A stretch of DNA of 64,000 nucleotides. Origin: Loxodes magnus. Lineage: Eukaryota; Ciliophora; Karyorelictea; Loxodida; Loxodidae. The notes beneath the pieces are model-generated. The model did not search any database and was not told the origin of the DNA. It saw nothing but the letters and a program-made list of their open reading frames with translations. The translations under genes were made by a program, and so were the position numbers. Numbering within the stretch: position 1 is the first letter of the stretch; every line of letters begins with the position of its first letter. Positions 61,977-64,000 of this stretch are shown here, one piece after another. The stretch covers positions 1 to 64,000 of the forward strand of contig CAMPDV010000102.1 in assembly GCA_946699065.1 (NCBI GenBank). The letters are read 5' to 3'.

Positions 61977-62965
61977 TCATTTTTCATCATTTATGATAAT
62001 TTTCTTTTTCATTACTTAATTTAGCTTATTTTTTTATATTTTTTCATCTATTTCTATTGAATTTTCTAGACGGAACTAATAAAATTTAATCAATTTTTTT
62101 TACTTTGATTAATTTATTTAAATTATTAATATAAAAGGATAAAAGGATAAAATTAAGTTTATAGTCTTAGAAAAGAGCTCCAGGGTTCACTTGTTTTTGT
62201 TCCTGCTCTTTCCTAAACTAAAGGACTGCGTAGGACTACATTAGTCCGCCATCCTTGTCTCTCCCTCATCCACTAATTATCGTTATAGTTTCTTCTTCCA
62301 TTTTTATAAAACTCGTTGTTTCTTGAGTTGTAGAATTTCTTTCTGTATACTTATCCTGTTCTTGTTGGTCATATTCTGAAAAGTTAGTCTAATATTTATT
62401 ACTTGTTAATTTTTTCAATTTCTTGCTTCTTCCAGCATAAATAGCACCGAATCTTTTTGCGATAATAATTTATCTTATTTATTTCTTATTATTAGAATTC
62501 CGATTCGATTTCCATTGGGATATTTGATTATTAATCTTATTAATCTTATAATTTTTAAATTATTACTTGTTATTATTCTTGTTTTTCTTAAAGTTGCTTT
62601 ATTTGATATTCAATTTAAGAAAAATGAAATTGGAACATTTGAGGGACTTCGTTAAATTATTTATCAATTTATTCCAATTTAATTACTATTTACGATTAGA
62701 TTTTATTTAATAATTCATCTATGAATGGGAATTATAGGTTTAATTATTCCATTAATTTTTCTAGTAAGTTTTCTAAATTTTCTATTTTTTATCTTTGCTT
62801 TTTCAAGTCATATTGGATATTTGATATCCTTTGCTGAACTGATTATGCAAAGGATTCCTTAGATTATTAATCTTTATCTTATTAAAGCTATTCTTCAATT
62901 AAATTGGGTTATTCTTATTTTTTCAAGTATTCGTTAATAGATGTCTATTATTTCTTAGGTGCCAT
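61977..62965 (-). CDS. Coiled-coil protein, 313 residues, unknown
   Basis: ATG 62965, introns at 62429-62447 (19 nt) and 62076-62103 (28 nt), TGA 61977-61979; the spliced length is 314 codons. The N-terminus MAPKKQQTSINEYLKKQE is basic and resembles a PIP box (Q-x-x-I-x-x-Y-L), a weak hint of PCNA binding. Residues about 50-165 are a long coiled coil (LENLLEKLMEQLNLQ; QIEYQIKQLQEKQEQQQ). After the first intron come a polar stretch, the motif IISGWGRDKDGGLMQSYAVL (the first Trp is TGA) and a basic C-terminus ending INDEK. Without the 19-nt intron a false C-x2-C would appear. The plus strand reads as a polytopic membrane protein, which is the shadow of Lys/Asn codons. Confidence 0.85.
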
Positions 62966-62999
62966 TTTATTATTATAATAAATATAATATTTAAGATTT

Positions 63000-63500
63000 A
63001 ATATTTATAATTTCATTAATCTTTTTAATAATTCTTTGCTAGCATTCTTTAAATTAATTAAATTTAATTTTAAGAATTTTTTATTTTATTGAAAATTAAA
63101 AAAATTTTGTATAGGAATATTTTATTTATTAAATAGGAATAGCACTAGCTTGGTGAAACGCGCTCTTAAATCAAATTTATTTATTTACTTTTTTTAAACT
63201 TTTTTGTTTGAAGTTACTTTAATTTATTTTTTATTTTATAAAGAATTAAATATTTTTATAGAGATTTTGAGATTTTAATAATAAGATATTTTATTTATTT
63301 AATAAAAAAATTCACAACAACTTTGCTGCATTTAAAATGCATGAGCTTTATGTTATATTTCGATAGCTTCTTAGATATATTCTATTATTTATGTCGTTTC
63401 ATCTGTTTCAAAATTTAATATGATAAATGAATAAAAAATAAGTTTATAGAGCATATAACATATTGTTGGCATGCAGTTCTTTTAATACTATATTTAAAAA
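63000..63500. other. AT-rich spacer
   Basis: Between two minus-strand genes. T-rich, no gene seen. It should contain the promoter for the gene starting at 62965. Confidence 0.45.
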
Positions 63501-63506
63501 ATATTA

Positions 63507-63833
63507 TCATCTTATTTTTTTCATTCTGTTCTTCCAATGAATCTTGTCAGTTCTCCAAATGGTGAAACTGCTTATCAAAAATTATTCTCGAATCTTTAAT
63601 CTAATACTCCAATCTTCTTGATAAAGATCCAAATAAGAATTAATAATTAAGTCGATAGAAGGTCCGTCAGTTGAACGTTCATACTGCTAACGAGAACTTT
63701 CGTCAAGTTAAGTTTGTTTCTTCCGAGTTTGTTCACCTTTCCCAGTGGTAGCATTTAGTGCAAGATTACTCATAATACAGTATACACTACTTTAAATTAC
63801 CTACTCGTTCTCCTGACTATAACTGACATCCAT
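63507..63833 (-). CDS. 108-residue family, intact copy
   Basis: ATG 63833 (MDVSYSQENEQVIQSSVYCI) to TGA 63507-63509, 109 codons, no intron. Features are SNLALNATTGKGEQTRKKQ, then YERSTDGPSIDLIINSYLDL, QEDWSIRLKIREQFLISSF and a basic end. It is homologous to the broken copy at 51631-51960 in the opposite orientation; conserved cores are SNLALN-TTGK, INSYLDL and EDWSI. No known family is recognised. GC is higher than the surroundings. The presence of a second, damaged copy suggests an amplified gene or part of a mobile element. Confidence 0.85.
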
Positions 63834-64000
63834 ATTATATTTTTTAATATAGCAATTAAATAATATAGTGAAGCTCTTTATTATATTAACTTAAAAATAT
63901 ATTTTACATTTAAAAATGTAAAATTGTGTGAAAAATTCTTATTTAAACCTTTTAGAATCATTTTTTATTTATTTCATATTTAAATAACTACTTACTGGAG
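63834..64000. other. AT-rich right edge
   Basis: Upstream of the 108-residue gene, probably its promoter. The window ends here. Confidence 0.4.

Noticed and set aside
62429-62447. C-x2-C (CYLC) suggesting another zinc-knuckle copy
   Set aside because: These codons fall in a 19-nt intron; removing it gives a continuous 314-codon frame without the cysteines.
62400-63060. Polytopic membrane protein on the plus strand
   Set aside because: Ile/Leu/Phe-rich text is the complement of Lys/Asn/Glu codons of the well-spliced minus-strand gene 61977-62965.
1-64000. tRNA genes
   Set aside because: No cloverleaf-sized GC-rich block with a T-loop motif was seen by eye; a tRNAscan-SE run would be needed to exclude them.

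Overview
The window is nuclear DNA of a ciliate with a fully reassigned genetic code. It is very AT-rich (roughly 80% or more by eye). The resolved genes read TAA and TAG as Gln and TGA as Trp, yet every resolved gene ends in TGA. This is the karyorelict-type code (NCBI table 27); the Condylostoma code (table 28) is close, but I saw no gene ending in TAA or TAG. Introns are tiny (19-34 nt, GT..AG). Long tandem arrays and a karyorelict-type code suggest a Loxodes-like organism; that assignment is inference. Because no codon is an obligate stop, every frame is open. I called genes by protein-like composition, motifs, an ATG..TGA pair and, where possible, a spliced length divisible by three.

Layout. 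1-10.5 kb is a satellite of about 97-104-nt units with nested higher-order duplications, followed by a short 80-nt tandem repeat. 12.7-14.6 kb (minus) is a protein kinase fused to a seven-blade WD40 propeller. 16.7-25.2 kb is AT-rich with one minus-strand and one plus-strand gene of unknown function, then a 170-nt orphan fragment of the WD40 repeats. 26.7-27.4 kb (minus) is a relic of a coiled-coil/CCHC family. 28.3-30.3 kb (plus) is a two-transmembrane protein with a large ectodomain; it converges with a PRPF4-like U4/U6 snRNP gene (30.2-31.5 kb, minus). 31.5-34.8 kb is a long, partly resolved minus-strand coding region lying head to head with a 1,291-residue receptor-like membrane protein (34.9-38.9 kb, plus). 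39.3-40.8 kb (plus) is a well-resolved 456-residue protein of unknown function. 41-46 kb is mostly unresolved. 46.1-64 kb is accessory in character: four more coiled-coil/CCHC copies, two copies of a 108-residue family, a degenerate WD40 gene, a Kelch-repeat gene, a GC-rich island that may be an RNA gene, and four small minus-strand genes at 59.9-63.8 kb.

No operons are expected. Functional links are limited: the kinase-WD40 protein and two membrane proteins suggest signalling, PRPF4 is splicing housekeeping, and the coiled-coil/CCHC family looks like a dispersed, decaying element.
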